From Sarocladium kiliense (taxonomy: Eukaryota; Ascomycota; Sordariomycetes; Hypocreales; Sarocladiaceae), in contig JAUZTG010000029.1 in NCBI GenBank assembly GCA_030734395.1, forward strand, positions 682,001 to 746,000: 64,000 nt of DNA, read 5' to 3'. The translations under genes were made by a program, and so were the position numbers. This document shows positions 31,941 to 43,335 of the stretch, in pieces. Every line of letters starts with the position of its first letter. The first letter of the stretch is position 1. The notes under the pieces are model-generated. The model was not told where the DNA came from. It did not search any database and saw only the letters and a program-made list of their open reading frames with translations.

Positions 31941-34900
31941 TTATGTGTGAGCGTAGGAGTTCAAGCCCGACTGGACCTCATGTAAGAACTCGTAGCTGAC
32001 AAGGGGTTGCCCCGAAGGGAGGCGAGGTGCCGGAGAATGACCCCTGACCCGGTGTACAGTCGGGGTTGACTGTGGCCTGGGACTTTGATTCTGCAATGCT
32101 GCGGCAGACTGATCAGTCCTTTCTTCGTCTCTTATGCCTTGAAGACGACCTTTCCGGGTATTGGGCGGCAGATTGCTTGAATGGACTTCTTCTGATGGAC
32201 CTGGCATGGCTGCATCTTCCGCAGCACTTCTAGGCTCGTGTGAATGAGTACCATTGCTTGATACTGTGACAGGCATCTGCTGAGATGACTCGGGGTTGCG
32301 GTAAGGACGTTGTTGCGCTCCGCCTCCCATTTCGTCGGAGATGGGGGCGGGCGTGGCTGGTGCGATCGAACCGTTCGGTGCCACGCTACCCGTGTTTTGG
32401 TGAACAGCTTTCTGCCTCGTGGCAGTCGGCTTGTTTGCTGAGGAGGTGACCCTACGCTTTCTTGTCTTCTCAGTTGATGTCGGTACAGGCGCAGCCCCGA
32501 CTGCTTTTTTCCCCTGCCGCTTGGGTCTGGCCACCTTCTGCTTTTCTTCGGTGGCAGGTCGTGGTGCACTCATTCCCGTCGGTTGCCCACCAGAGTCGCC
32601 GTTGGTTACGGCGCCAGCGAGAGCTCGTCTTGCTGCCTCACCTCCCTGGAGAAGGACATCCAAGTCCTCAGGTTCCAAGGGTTCAACATTCTGCCAGCAT
32701 GATCTGCTGGAGTCTTCGTGGTCTTCCTCCCACGTTTTGCGAGCCACTTCTCCTTTCAGATTCAGCCTCCGCAAGCCAGGAGGCCTGGGCCGCGTCCCCT
32801 GCTGGGCTTGATCTTGGTCTTGGAGGTTTCCCTCAACAGAAGAATCAACAAGACAAAGCCCAGGGCTTCTATCGAAGAAGATTGGCCACCGGAGCTCACT
32901 TGGGGTGTCGGAAGGATCTGGATACTTGACTGTGAGACACAATTCATCACGAGGGTGACTTGCTTCTGCGTCCTTTGGCTCGTAGGTCATACTGAATTTG
33001 TGCAATCCCTTTGAGGTTCTGCCCAAGTCTTTGAAGTCGTAGGCATCCTCGAAGAAGTCGTCTCGGAGCGGGCCATCAGGGATATCGCCTTCCAGTCCTT
33101 TAGGCGAGCAGACCAAGGCGATGGCCCCTCCTTGGCTACTCCCAAAGTCCTTGGTGAATACCTTCGTCTTTTTGCGGTTCAACAAAGCATGAAATGTCAC
33201 AAATTCGCCGTCCTTCACGCGAAGGGCGAATGTCGCCTTCGACATGAAGTCCGACGTGTTGCCTGCGTGGACTAGGCCCATGGCAGCACCCGCGGCAATC
33301 TTGGCGCTTCTGTAAGTGTCAGTGTCAGTAGGTGCTTGCGATACGACATTAGCTTCCTGTTCTTTGTACCTAGAATTGCCTACGATCGCATTCGTGGCCC
33401 AATCTGGGCAATCTAAAAATGCTTCGTCGATCATTGTCTTGGCTGCCTTGAGGACGTGTTTGTTGTAAAATGTTCCGCCTGTTAAAACGACAATGGAGCC
33501 TTTCTTGATCTTTGAGGAGGTAATTAGGCGTTGCAGAGCTTTCAGACCTTTGTCAAAGTAGGCTTTATACAACTTTTCCGCTTCGGTCTTGCTAAAGACC
33601 ACTCGGACATTTGCGTGAGAAGTTATGGCGAATGCCTTGCCACTGCCACACGCCGTGTGCTTTTTTGCATGGTAGTCTTCCATCAGTTCCTGGACGATCT
33701 GGTCACGTTCAGCTGGTGAGCCCAGAGAGTCTCGACTGGAAATGTCTTCTTGGACCTTCTTCAGAACAGCGGCAGCATGCAGCTCCGAGCCAGCATGTTT
33801 GCCTGTTAATAGGGGAAGCAATTAATATATGCGACGGCGATATAACGAGAGACAAGACATTATCTTACATTTGGTGTTCCATTTGTCATCGCTCAGAGAA
33901 ACAACAGAGAAGCGGTCGCTGCCATCATCGAGAAGGTTGATCTGGTAAGGCTCGCAGCTCTGCGTAGGCAAACCTTTGTCAGCGGATACTATTAGAACCA
34001 TTGAACCGCTCAAAGGCTTACAAATGTGTGCCCGCCGAAGTCCGCGAGGACCAAATCCGTCAGTCGCTCAGCACTCCTCCGAGGAGCCAAGTGCATCACC
34101 CAATGTGCAGCAGCATGAGACTCCTTGATAAGTTCAATCGAATCTTTATCAATCGTATCCCACACCTTCTCAAGAATCTGAATGAACATTTGCTGCATCC
34201 ACTTGTTCCAGTTCGGAGGGAACGTGGCGCCAAGCTCTGTCAGTTTGATCCCGTTATCATAAGCCTGCATCTCGCTTGCGGCCTTCACTAATCTCAGGTG
34301 AGCGAGATAAATAGCCAGCGCATGAGCGACTACTATGTCTTGCTCCAGCTTTTTCATGCGATCAAACCTGAGGAAAAAGGCCCGTAGCTGAGGAATGCGC
34401 TTCTTTACCTTTTCAATAGCCTCTAGATCGCCGGGCAGATCTCTTTCGCGGAGTCTGATTACCCATAAGATGTAAAGAAAGATCTTCACAGGAAATGCAT
34501 CAGGGCTGTCGTCAATGAAGCCGATGCATGTCTCTGGGCTTTCCTTGCAGTTGAATGGTTTCATCGCAGAAGGGAAGTCCGTCGCTTCGTATCTGCTTAC
34601 AGCATCCAGAGCATTTGTGTGTTGGACGACATAAGGTCGAGGTTCGACATGTTCGTCCTTGAACCAATATACGAGCCGAGTTGCTGAAGTTCCCATATCT
34701 AGACCTAGACACCTAATAGCTGTTAGTCCCCTATCTCAAATACGAAAAGGCTGTGTCACTCAGACACCGGCTAATTGCAGGATGAATTGAAAGACTTACC
34801 CGTCTCTGAGGGTTCTCTCAAGCGTGCGACATGTTGTACCGGGTCTAGGTTCCTTGGCTAGAGCTTCCCCTGGCGTAGACAGTGTCAATACTTACCCGCG

Positions 34901-34951
34901 TTCCTTCTGATGCTGCCTTGTTTGTCTGTTTGGCTGCCGGCGCTGGGCCAT
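31941..34951 (-). CDS. HSPA12-type Hsp70-like ATPase with long disordered tail, 914 aa
   Basis: Five exons: 34951-34896, 34844-34800, 34712-34022, 33959-33869, 33802-31941, with introns of 51, 87, 62 and 66 bp, all in phase. The start MAQRRQPNRQTRQHQKERG is basic. The nucleotide-binding domain shows phosphate loop 1 (CLGLDMGTSATRLVYWF), phosphate loop 2 (LVLADFGGHTF) and the adenosine motif (SIVVLTGGTFYNKHV), in the order seen in Hsp70/actin-fold proteins. There is no canonical substrate-binding domain. The last 300 or so residues are instead Lys/Pro/Ser-rich and probably disordered. Fungal relatives of this divergent group are numerous and mostly uncharacterised. It precedes the DUF6604-like gene on the same strand. 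ATPase activity is inferred only. Confidence 0.85.
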
Positions 34952-35288
34952 AGCTATAGGCCGTCGTAAAGCTCTGCGCACCGTGTCACAAAGAAGAACA
35001 AGGAGATGGGATGCGCGCTCGAGTTGAGGGTATTCTATGATCTAGGATTAACGCTCATTCTCGGGGGACGTCCATGGATTTTATACTGTTCTCTGGGCTC
35101 TAAAATTACTGCCGCCGGGATTAACGGATAGGCGAACTGTCTACATGACTGCGGACAGAGCTGAAAGACCCCCCGATGGCCTCCTACTTCCATAGACTTC
35201 TACGTTGGCTACACTCGCGGGGAGACAAGAGCCTTGTAGGGAATGTGCAGAAAATTTCGACGGGCTGTGATGGCGGGCCTGAGTTTCG

Positions 35289-35333
35289 AGCTGACTTGGG
35301 GCAGCTAGACTTGGGGGAGCTGACTTGGGGCAG
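35289..35333 (+). repeat. 16-bp direct repeat
   Basis: agctgacttggggcag occurs exactly at 35289-35304 and 35318-35333. A partial copy (cagctagacttggggg) lies between them. This is a small imperfect tandem array with a 29-bp period. Confidence 0.6.
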
Positions 35334-35492
35334 TTGAACTCAGTTAAGCACAGTTGAACAAACACATCCCGACAACCAACAGTGCTACCTATGAGCCAAT
35401 GAAGGCAGATATCGATACACCATGACGACGTTGAGGTCCACCCCGTGGAATCAATTATCTGCAGACCGCAACTTTCGCGGGCACCCGGTCCC

Positions 35493-35542
35493 GTTGCTTT
35501 TTCCAGGTACCGTGAAAAAGCAACTCTGTCCATTCGGGACAG
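35493..35542 (+). repeat. two adjacent inverted repeats
   Basis: gttgcttttt (35493-35502) and aaaaagcaac (35515-35524) are exact reverse complements around a ggtacc core. Two bases further, ctgtcc (35526-35531) and ggacag (35537-35542) form a second short stem. They could form hairpins in RNA or be operator-like dyads; no function is implied. Confidence 0.5.
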
Positions 35543-36883
35543 TTCACGCACTCTTCGTCGCTTGCAAACGTTGCCAAGCGTTAAGGAAGAGTGGTGTGCG
35601 ATTGATCCTACAGCCCGTGCTCTGTCTTCCAGGGCTGAATCCCACGTCCACGTGGCATTGCATGGTAACCGTCAGGACAGGCCCCCCATTGATTCACAGA
35701 AGCTTTCCTGCGTATCGAGTGTCCTCACGAGAGAGCAACAAGTCGCTTGTCAGAGCACGTTGCCGCCGCGGAAGGCCTTCGGGGAAGCCGGCGCGTCGTA
35801 GTCTGGCGCCAAAGCACGATATCCGTCGGGCTAGACGCTCAATCTTCTATCACGGATCCCGGGGACAATCAATCCCTGTTCCGCCAAAGAGCGAGAAAGC
35901 CTTGCGCCATCCCTGCGACTAATGGCGGGGAGGTTAGTTCCGGCGACTAGAGAACAGGGTTGGTTTCTGTGCTTCAAACTCTATCGCACCATGGCCCATC
36001 CTATCTCACCACCCCACTCCATCGCATCTCCTTTTTACACATCCTTCCCTCCCAAACCGTAAGGAAAAGGCAACGCTTCACATCGCGGGAAGTAATCTCC
36101 TTTACTGCTAGGAGAGTTTGTTCCGCGAGAAAAGTGCAAACACATGAAACGATATTCCCTGCTACCGAGATCGTTTCTATGTCATCAATGAAACCTTGAC
36201 GGTGGCTCAGCTACTCGGGCGAAGATTGCTGGATGCACTGCTCCTGTCATGTTCCAGGACATTAAGTTACACCGCCTTTCTCATGTCTAGCGACCCCCCT
36301 TTAAAATCCTAATCTTCCACTAGATAGCTTGGCCGGTTTATCTCGCTTATTGACATCTGCACTTTCGAGGGAAGGCGCTAGAAGAAAGGTCGCCTAATTG
36401 AAGAAGCCTCTCGTATACAACATAATCACGGACGTCTACCCTGGTTCATCTTATCCCAGTACGGTACTTGACCCTGGCTCATCTACTACCCGCGGAGAGG
36501 ATCTCCTTTTCTGTACGTCAGAATTATGAGTGGAGACTAGTCTGCCTGTTTACGGATAACCATCGTCTCATCGGCTGCGATGTGTATCGAGGAGGGTGTC
36601 GAAATGCTTATGGTAATAGCTGGCCAGCGAGCGAAGCTATTATATGGAGAAATCAGATTGCTAATTTGAGACTTGAAGCTATCGACGACGAGAAGCTGTT
36701 GTTCAGGAGGGTGGTGTTCCATCTGATGATAAGCTTGGTTATGCTCAATTCTACACGGGAATTGGCGCAGCCTTGCAGCTCCGACTGCTGCCCTTTACTG
36801 TCCTCATTGTTTTCCTAGATATTGACGTTCGGTATATGTGCGGTACACAAGGGTTTAGTCGCTCAATGCGATCGACGGCTCTG

Positions 36884-38631
36884 TTATAGTCTGGCTTTCC
36901 CCTGGCTCCTCGGCCCTGGCCCCAGCCCTCCCGACATGAATGGCAGACCTTGTGGGCAAACCTTGTTCTTCAGGGACTCCCAATCGACTGAGATTGGCTT
37001 CTTGTCCTCTGTGAATAAGGATTTGCCTGAGGCTCCCATCGATCGAAGAATCCGCCTGCAGTTCAGACAGGGGCTCATATCGACTGACGTTAGGTCTTTG
37101 GCTGTACCAATCGCTTCATTGATTTGCAGAGCCATACCACCAAAGGGATCTAGGTTGGCCGGGGCTTTGATGGCAGTACCTCTCCTACAAAGGAGTAAAG
37201 TCAGGGCATGGAAACAGAAAAAGTGAAATATGAATACTCGGACTTACGCATAGTCTTTGTGCCCCAAGATTAGGAGCGGGTAGGTTTCAGCACAGTTCCC
37301 AAATTTCGTAGCGTTCCTGGGAACAAGGTCGAGGTTGGCAAGTAGCTCCGGATTGAGCCACATGTCGGCGAACTCATAGAGGTCTCGCCAGCCCTTGAAG
37401 ACGTGCTGGTTGTTCTTAGCCAAAGGCTTGACAAGCTGCGCAAGTGCGTCTGACGTAGCAAGCGCCTCTTTGATCGCCTCTTCTTTCTCTGCGACCCGAG
37501 CTTTGAGTTGGAGCACATTGCCGTAGCTTTTGTCATTCTTGAGCACTTTACGTGCGCCGTTCACAAATTCGGCGTTTGCTCGCTCCCATTCCATTTTGGC
37601 CACCCTCTTGGCCTCTTCGGTGCCTTGTACGGTCTTCTTGGGATCCCAAACGTCGCACTTTCGCTTAGTCTGAGGATCGGTTACCGCTGGTTCACCCTGG
37701 AGAAGCTTGAGGATCTGATTCGGAGACCATTTGAGAACTTCAGCACTAAACGACTTCCCAGTCTGTTGCGACATAGTATCCTTCGCCTGTAGCGTCAGGA
37801 GATTGGCACTCTCCATCATCTTCTTGCGTTCGTCGCTCATCGAGGCCTTGCCCGAGATATCCATGCCGGCGACACTCGCACCCAGGGCGAAGTACAAATG
37901 CGTCGGCGACACAAGGCGTACCGCGATCTCGACAACTGAAGGGTACTTCTTCTTGCCCTTGAACGTGCCACCACGGGTTCCGAGTGTATGGCACCAACTC
38001 CCATAGAGAGCAAGCATGGGAAGCAAGAAGGTCTCTCTGGCGGTAGCGATGGTTCGCGCTTCGGCGAACCCCTGCCCTTTCGCTGTGGAAGAGACGGGCC
38101 CGAACGAGCTCAGGACCCAACCGAGGACGTCAAACACGCCTGAACGGAAGAGCTTTACTGTTGGAGCTACAATCGGGGCGCCTTTCTTCGCCTGGTGCTG
38201 TGTTACCTCCAATGGGATAGGAAGGTCAAGGTCGACGAAATTATGATTGTCCTGAAGCGCCCAGATATCAGGTCTGTACGTACGGCTTGTTAGTGAACTC
38301 CAAGATTAGACAGAGATCATCATGGATACTGACACTGTGCCAGGTGGCATTGAAACGAGCCCCTCAATAAACTTCGCCAGCCTTTCGCATACACTGGGAA
38401 TGATCTCTTGGCAGCTTGCAACCACGCCTGTTTGCTTGGGATCTTGACCGATGTCGGCAATGGCCGCTCCGATCTGTGCTATGTCAATGATTGAGCCATG
38501 TTTGGAGCCAGGATGTGTTCATACCTGCCGCACGCTCCATCTCATAGCACCGCAGTCATCGATGGCAGCCTTGAGATCGTGTTTACTGACCAGCGCAGTG
38601 AACAGTCTCTTCTGGGGGGCTTTGTCTTTCA
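36884..38631 (-). CDS. unknown fungal protein, 524 aa, C-terminal CxxC
   Basis: Four exons: 38631-38524, 38472-38333, 38273-37248, 37184-36884. Introns of 51, 59 (gtcagt, branch cactaac) and 63 bp keep phase across all joins, which supports a functional gene. I do not recognise the family. The N-terminus starts MKDKAPQKRLFTALVSKHDL. The middle has alternating helical text with a hydrophobic stretch (FLLPMLALYGSWCH) and a glycine-rich GASVAGMDISGKASMS. A Lys/Glu/Ala-rich coiled-coil-like segment runs from about residue 310 to 370 (LKARVAEKEEAIKEAL). The C-terminus carries MSPCLNCRRILRSMG, whose CxxC could bind metal, and ends in Gly/Pro-rich text. No signal peptide. Same strand as the Hsp70-like and DUF6604-like genes, but 1.9 kb from the nearer of the two. 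No function can be given. Confidence 0.75.
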
Positions 38632-39934
38632 TGGTCGACGAAGGATGAGGGAGCCGGTTTGTCCAGTAAGGTAGAAGTTGCGTACTATGGGGTGGCCGTT
38701 GATCTGAAAAAGCAGAAGATGATGCGATTCAGTACCTGTTCAGTTTGAATTCGAGAGCTGTGAGGGAATGCGTTGGATCGCAAGTGTCAGGGATATGGTG
38801 TTGAGAGCTTTGACCTGGAACCCGGATTCAAGCTTGCTGAACGACAAGCTCACATGCTGAAGTTCCGGTGAATGGGGATGCCGCTTACACGGCACTTCGA
38901 GTCAACACCATTTTGATCAAACAGCCCATGTTGATTATCGATCTAGACCATGATCGCAGTATTCAGCCCGCCGTTAGATGCTTACTAGCTGCACACCTAA
39001 CGGTTTGCGGGGTGACAGCAGCGCTAGCGGATCGGACCGTAAGCACGGCTGCATTCAGACTTCCAGAGGATGCCTCTCACCCCGTGACCCCTGCAGGGCT
39101 GGATGTCGTGACACCTATATTCTGACCTTATGCATCGCCACGAACTATCGATCAGAGATCGACTAAATGGGAAGATCAACCATGGCGGAGGCCTTCTTTT
39201 GGCTGGCTGAACGCTGCTCACTAGTCCATTCAGAGAAACTCAGCTGCGGTTGGCGCGTTCTTCTGGACAATGTCGATCTATCTCATCGCCGAGTTTGGGA
39301 ACCTCAGATAGGAAGACACATTGCCGTTTTGAGGATCGGAGGCGCCGAGATGGACGGGTCCCGAAGTCTCCCTCCCTCTCCGAGCAATCGCTTATCTGAA
39401 CCCTCGGACAAGAGCCAATGGGACATCATACAGATCACGGCGGCTGTCCCGTTCACTCGATTGACGGAGCATCCTTGGACCTAATTTGGTATTCATGCCT
39501 GTTCTAGATCCCAGCTATCCGGAGAGGAATCTGACGTTGCTGAACTAGCGTCTGCGGGCAACGGACATGGCGGGGGCGTGGCCGTACAGAGTTGCAATCG
39601 TTGATGTTACCCTTCGTTGAAGCTATTGATCGGTGTTTTATGGTTCATGATACCTTCAGCTCCAAACTAAATCGGCCTCTCCATGAGCAACGAATGGCCT
39701 AGACACGTCTCAGCTAGCCACGAGAGCAGCCACGAGCTCGACCAGATACGGCCTCTCCTGGCTCGCCATGACATGAGGAGCTGGACTGGGCGATTCTGGG
39801 CAGGTAGGGGACGACTTTGTTATATGTAGGAGCAGAGTGCATAAGTACTAGGTAGTGCTTTACAAACAGCAAAATCGTCAACCAGGAATTTCGAAAGTTC
39901 ATTCTGCTTACATTCACACGAAGCTCACGTCGCC
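38632..39934. promoter_or_regulatory. divergent intergenic region
   Basis: 1.3 kb between the starts of the 524-aa gene (minus) and the PEX11-family gene (plus). It must contain both promoters; a tata-like ttatatg lies at about 39820, roughly 115 bp before the PEX11-type ATG. I see no supported gene. Confidence 0.4.
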
Positions 39935-40915
39935 ATGTCCGCAAGCGCAACAGACACGAAAGCTAATGGCTTTGTCAAGGTTGAAGCCAACGTCCCAAAG
40001 CCTGCTGAGAAAGCGAACGGCTCGGTCGTTGAACCCGCCAAGACTGAAACGACCGTACAACCAAAGGTCGTGCTCAGCGGCCCAGACCGTCTCATTTTCA
40101 GACTGAACAAGTAAGTTACAGCAAAGGCAAACAGGCGGTTTGACATCTCTCTAATTGGCAACAGGCTATTCGCACCTACCAAAGACTTGGGCTCTGTGCT
40201 CACTACTTTCAACTATGCCCTCTATCTGTTGGCTTATCTCGACTACAAGGCCTCCGGGATGAAGTCCAAGGCGTTCTCACTCTTTGCCCACAACAAAGAC
40301 CCAGCTGGCAATGTCGTGCCGTTCCCACACATGCCAAAGCCAGAGTTCTCATCCTTCGCCAGACTAGGGACGGTTGTCTCCAGCGCTCGTGCAACCTTGC
40401 GTCTCTTCGGGCTGCTCCCAATCTACGTGCGTGCCAGGCAGCTGATGCGTGACTCCAAGACCATGGACGGCGTCTTGTACGCAGTTGGTCTCGTGCAGTG
40501 CTCCTTGTACGGGGCGTTCCAGCTCCTCGAGAACATTGCGTTCCTCACAGAGAACAAAGTGCTCTCGAGGCGACTTGTGGGACATGCACGGGTGGCGACT
40601 CTCTACAGAATTGCTCATCGCGCGTGGTTCCTGGGCGTCATGTGCGACTTTGTTCGCCTTATTCGCGAAGCACAGCTATTCTTCTGGCGTACACAAATTG
40701 AGAAGGGACCGATCACGGAAGAAGAAGCCAAAAAGGCAGCGCATTGGTACTATGACTGGGTCAGTCCGCTGGCCTGGCTGCCAATCGGATGGCAGCTCTC
40801 AGCTTGGTCTGATGATGGAGTCCCTGGCTTCAACCTTGGGCTTCAGGGAGTGGCTGGTGTTCTAGCAGATCTCAGAAGGACAACTACGCTGTGGCATGCT
40901 ACGGCAGATGTCTAA
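39935..40915 (+). CDS. PEX11-family peroxisomal membrane protein, 308 aa
   Basis: Two exons, 39935-40110 and 40165-40915, with a 54-bp intron (gtaagt, branch ctctctaatt, aacag) joining LIFRLNK to LFAPTKDLGSVLTTF. Pex11 proteins bind and tubulate the peroxisomal membrane and promote its division. The first 58 residues are Lys/Glu/Pro-rich and probably disordered. The Pex11 domain follows: an amphipathic first helix region (RLFAPTKDLGSVLTTFNYAL), ARLGTVVSSARATLRLFGLL, and the Tyr/Trp-rich hydrophobic second half (TLYRIAHRAWFLGVMCDFVR and WYYDWVSPLAWLPIGWQL). Length and the final hydrophobic segment fit the fungal Pex11/Pex11C group, but I cannot decide which paralogue. No lesions. Confidence 0.87.
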
Positions 40916-41709
40916 AGGGACAAGCATGCCAGCTTGCACAGAGTCGAGCAGAAGCTCTCTCGTGCCACAAGATGTCTGGGTCTCAGAAGAGTTTGGTATC
41001 CATTTGTTTGCGGCTTGCATGTCCTCGCCTTTCCCTGGCTTTATTCTCTTTCCCGGTTTCCTTGTACTAGTTGAATACACGCTATCTTTACCCTCTCTAT
41101 GAACTTAATCTGGTCTGCGACGGAAAGAGGATGCTGTGAAGTAGCCTTCCGTGGCCCTCTTCCGCGTAAATCATCCTTGACAAACGCCGCTAGTTTTATG
41201 GGTAAATCGTGCCACGACGGAGACTCCTGGTCTTGTAGAAACTTTCAGAGTCGCCGATCTCATGAGAAGAACAAGATCTAGCTGGGAGATCACATGCGCT
41301 CGTGAAACAAGCAAAGTTAGTAAAGTATTGCCTTGGCGCGGGCAGAGGCCTGGAGAGGGGTAGAGGGAGAGACCGTGGAGGTGAGAGCGTGGGAATGACA
41401 TGTCTAGGACTTTTCGGCAGAAGGCTTGGTCGAGACCTCAGCCAGCCACCAGCCGTGGCTCCATTCAACTGAGATGTGCAGTAGGGTGTCTGATTTGACC
41501 TTCGATCTCAACGAGGTCGGCTCACCGGCAGCACCTTGGCACATCGGGGCGTGCTCGAAATCGATGCCGCCTGGAGATGCTTAGCACTTTGGGGCCAACA
41601 TGCCGCGCCTTGATGCCTCAGAGTATATACTCGCAGCATACTCCAAGAGCAAATACGTGTAATCACCAACGTCTACTCTTCTCAGCACCTTTTGTTATTC
41701 TCGCAAATC
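40916..41709. other. intergenic region with TATA-like element
   Basis: 794 bp between two plus-strand genes. A TATATA at 41624-41629 lies about 86 bp before the next ATG and is a reasonable core promoter. No gene is supported. Confidence 0.4.
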
Positions 41710-43335
41710 ATGGACAATCGAAAGAACGAAAAGAAGGCAACGCCAGCGGAAAAGGCAGTACCAGAGAAGAAGTCCTTGCCAGAGAAGAAGCCCCTTTTGA
41801 AGCAGCTTCCTGTGAAGAAGACGGGCAAGGAGGAGGACACGTCTTATGGAAAACGCGAAGAGTCCCCTCCGAGACATTCAGACAAGTCTGAGGTGACAGA
41901 GTACGACGAAGCTTGGCCTTACACGACCCTGGGCAGTGTTTTCCCAGCTATGCGTCAAGGTACACCCTACCATACTTTGGTTCAACAGGCGAGAAAAGCA
42001 AATGCTGAGCGGGGTGAAAATGAATTCACTTTCTTCCAAGCCAAGGACTCTGGTGCCCTCCTCGCGACACTTCTCAGGGTGCCATTCCCACCTCAGAAGG
42101 GCTACCAGGAAGCTTATGGTCGTGGGTGGACTTATGTCGAGGTAGCTACTCGTCTACGTCTTCTGTTCACTGCCCTGTTTGCTTCTGCGAATGCCGCTGC
42201 AGATGATAGGATCAAGTCGATGAGGGCAGCACCTCGTGTTCAGGATGCTAAAGGGAAAGCTGAAGAGCTCCCGTCCAGCAAGCAGCAGCCGAAGGATCAT
42301 GATGTTAAAGGAGAGGCTGAAAAGTTGCCGTCCATCAAGCCCCAGCCGAAGGACAAAGAGAAGACCGAGAAACTCGTATCCAGCAAGCCCCAGCCAAAGA
42401 ACCCCGCGTTCAAGGAAAAAGGTCCTCAACAACAGCCCAAGCCTGCCGAGAAGGCATTGCCAAAGTTGATGGATGCTACATTACCCACTTACCTGCATTA
42501 CTTCTTCAAATACCTCGGAAAGGGAGAACACAAATGGACTGCCACGATATTCGAAAGGGAGCAAAAGATATTGCTCAACAATCAACTCCTTATTGATGCT
42601 GCTATCCGCCAAAACCAGAACCCCGAAGCATGCGGCTTCAGAGTCGAAGAGCCTGGTATTGAGTGGCCTCGGTACGCCGGCGAGCTCCGCTCGAAGGGCG
42701 AGGGGCCAATCGGACCCGTGTCTCTTGAGGTCGCCTTCATACTCGGCTTGCAGCTTGCCGGCCTTGATCTCGCGGCCATGTCTCTGTCACGCCGAAATGC
42801 GGTCAAAGCGGGCGTGCTCGAGGCTATAGGTGCCCTGACGCCGCCTCCGAAAGTGTACACTTGCGCAAGCTTCTCCGAGGGCAAAGACTGTGAGCAGAAG
42901 TGGTTCGCCTCTGATACCCAGCATGCAACCTCTCGAGAACCGCACACGACAGTGCGCACTCGCCAGAAGTTTGAGTTCGCCACAGTCGGAACAGGTGTCT
43001 ACGTTGGCTTCGACCTCGAGTGCGGACTGGGTAAATCCTCGTTGCCTGATGACAGGAGGTACTTCGCCTTCGCCCTACATGCCGTTGATAGTTCGACTCA
43101 CGAGCAAATCCAGCCGCTTAGCAAGATTAAGCTCGTATGGCCTCACTGTCATCAGGGGTTTTGGCAGTCACAGTCGTCCTACCATCAGATGTTCATCAGC
43201 CCTGGCCCTGGAACACATGACGATTTCATCTTCAAGCCAGATGAGACTAAAATGCCTCAGTATAGACAGTTTCCGCCTACTCATATTTACTTGTCGAATG
43301 ACCCAGTGCTGGAACCCTTGGAGGCTCACGCTTAG
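41710..43335 (+). CDS. unknown protein with Lys/Pro-rich repeats, 541 aa
   Basis: Single exon from the ATG at 41710 (MDNRKNEKKATPAEKAVPEK). Not recognised. Layout: a Lys/Pro/Glu-rich N-terminal tail with repeated PEKK units; a first compact domain (about residues 70-165; TTLGSVFPAMRQGTPYHTLV, YGRGWTYVEVATRLRLLFTA); a degenerate repeat linker of three to four units of about 17-20 residues carrying the word (S)SKPQPK; and a second compact domain (about 255-541) with GPIGPVSLEVAFILGLQLAG, FATVGTGVYVGFDLECGLG and an aromatic-rich end. No signal peptide or membrane span. Codon use is like its neighbours. It shares the 'folded piece plus K/P/E linker' layout with the gene at 46934. Function unknown. 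Confidence 0.7.
   Translation: MDNRKNEKKATPAEKAVPEKKSLPEKKPLLKQLPVKKTGKEEDTSYGKREESPPRHSDKSEVTEYDEAWPYTTLGSVFPAMRQGTPYHTLVQQARKANAERGENEFTFFQAKDSGALLATLLRVPFPPQKGYQEAYGRGWTYVEVATRLRLLFTALFASANAAADDRIKSMRAAPRVQDAKGKAEELPSSKQQPKDHDVKGEAEKLPSIKPQPKDKEKTEKLVSSKPQPKNPAFKEKGPQQQPKPAEKALPKLMDATLPTYLHYFFKYLGKGEHKWTATIFEREQKILLNNQLLIDAAIRQNQNPEACGFRVEEPGIEWPRYAGELRSKGEGPIGPVSLEVAFILGLQLAGLDLAAMSLSRRNAVKAGVLEAIGALTPPPKVYTCASFSEGKDCEQKWFASDTQHATSREPHTTVRTRQKFEFATVGTGVYVGFDLECGLGKSSLPDDRRYFAFALHAVDSSTHEQIQPLSKIKLVWPHCHQGFWQSQSSYHQMFISPGPGTHDDFIFKPDETKMPQYRQFPPTHIYLSNDPVLEPLEAHA
42229..42420 (+). repeat. in-frame degenerate coding repeat
   Basis: Within the 541-aa protein, codons here repeat the pattern K-G-E-x-L-P-S-x-K-x-Q-P-K with drift (EELPSSKQQPKD, EKLPSIKPQPKD, EKLVSSKPQPKN). 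The DNA copies also resemble each other, so this looks like an internal tandem duplication that has diverged. Confidence 0.65.

Larger units (their letters stand above)
34952..36883. other. gene-poor region with direct repeat and hairpins
   Basis: 1.9 kb between the Hsp70-like start and the end of the 524-aa gene. It contains a 16-bp direct repeat (35289-35304 and 35318-35333) and two adjacent inverted repeats (see separate entries). A plus-strand open frame at 36468-36818 includes protein-like text (NAYGNSWPASEAIIWRNQIA) but has no start context or neighbour exon and may be a gene relic. Otherwise nothing is supported. Confidence 0.45.
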
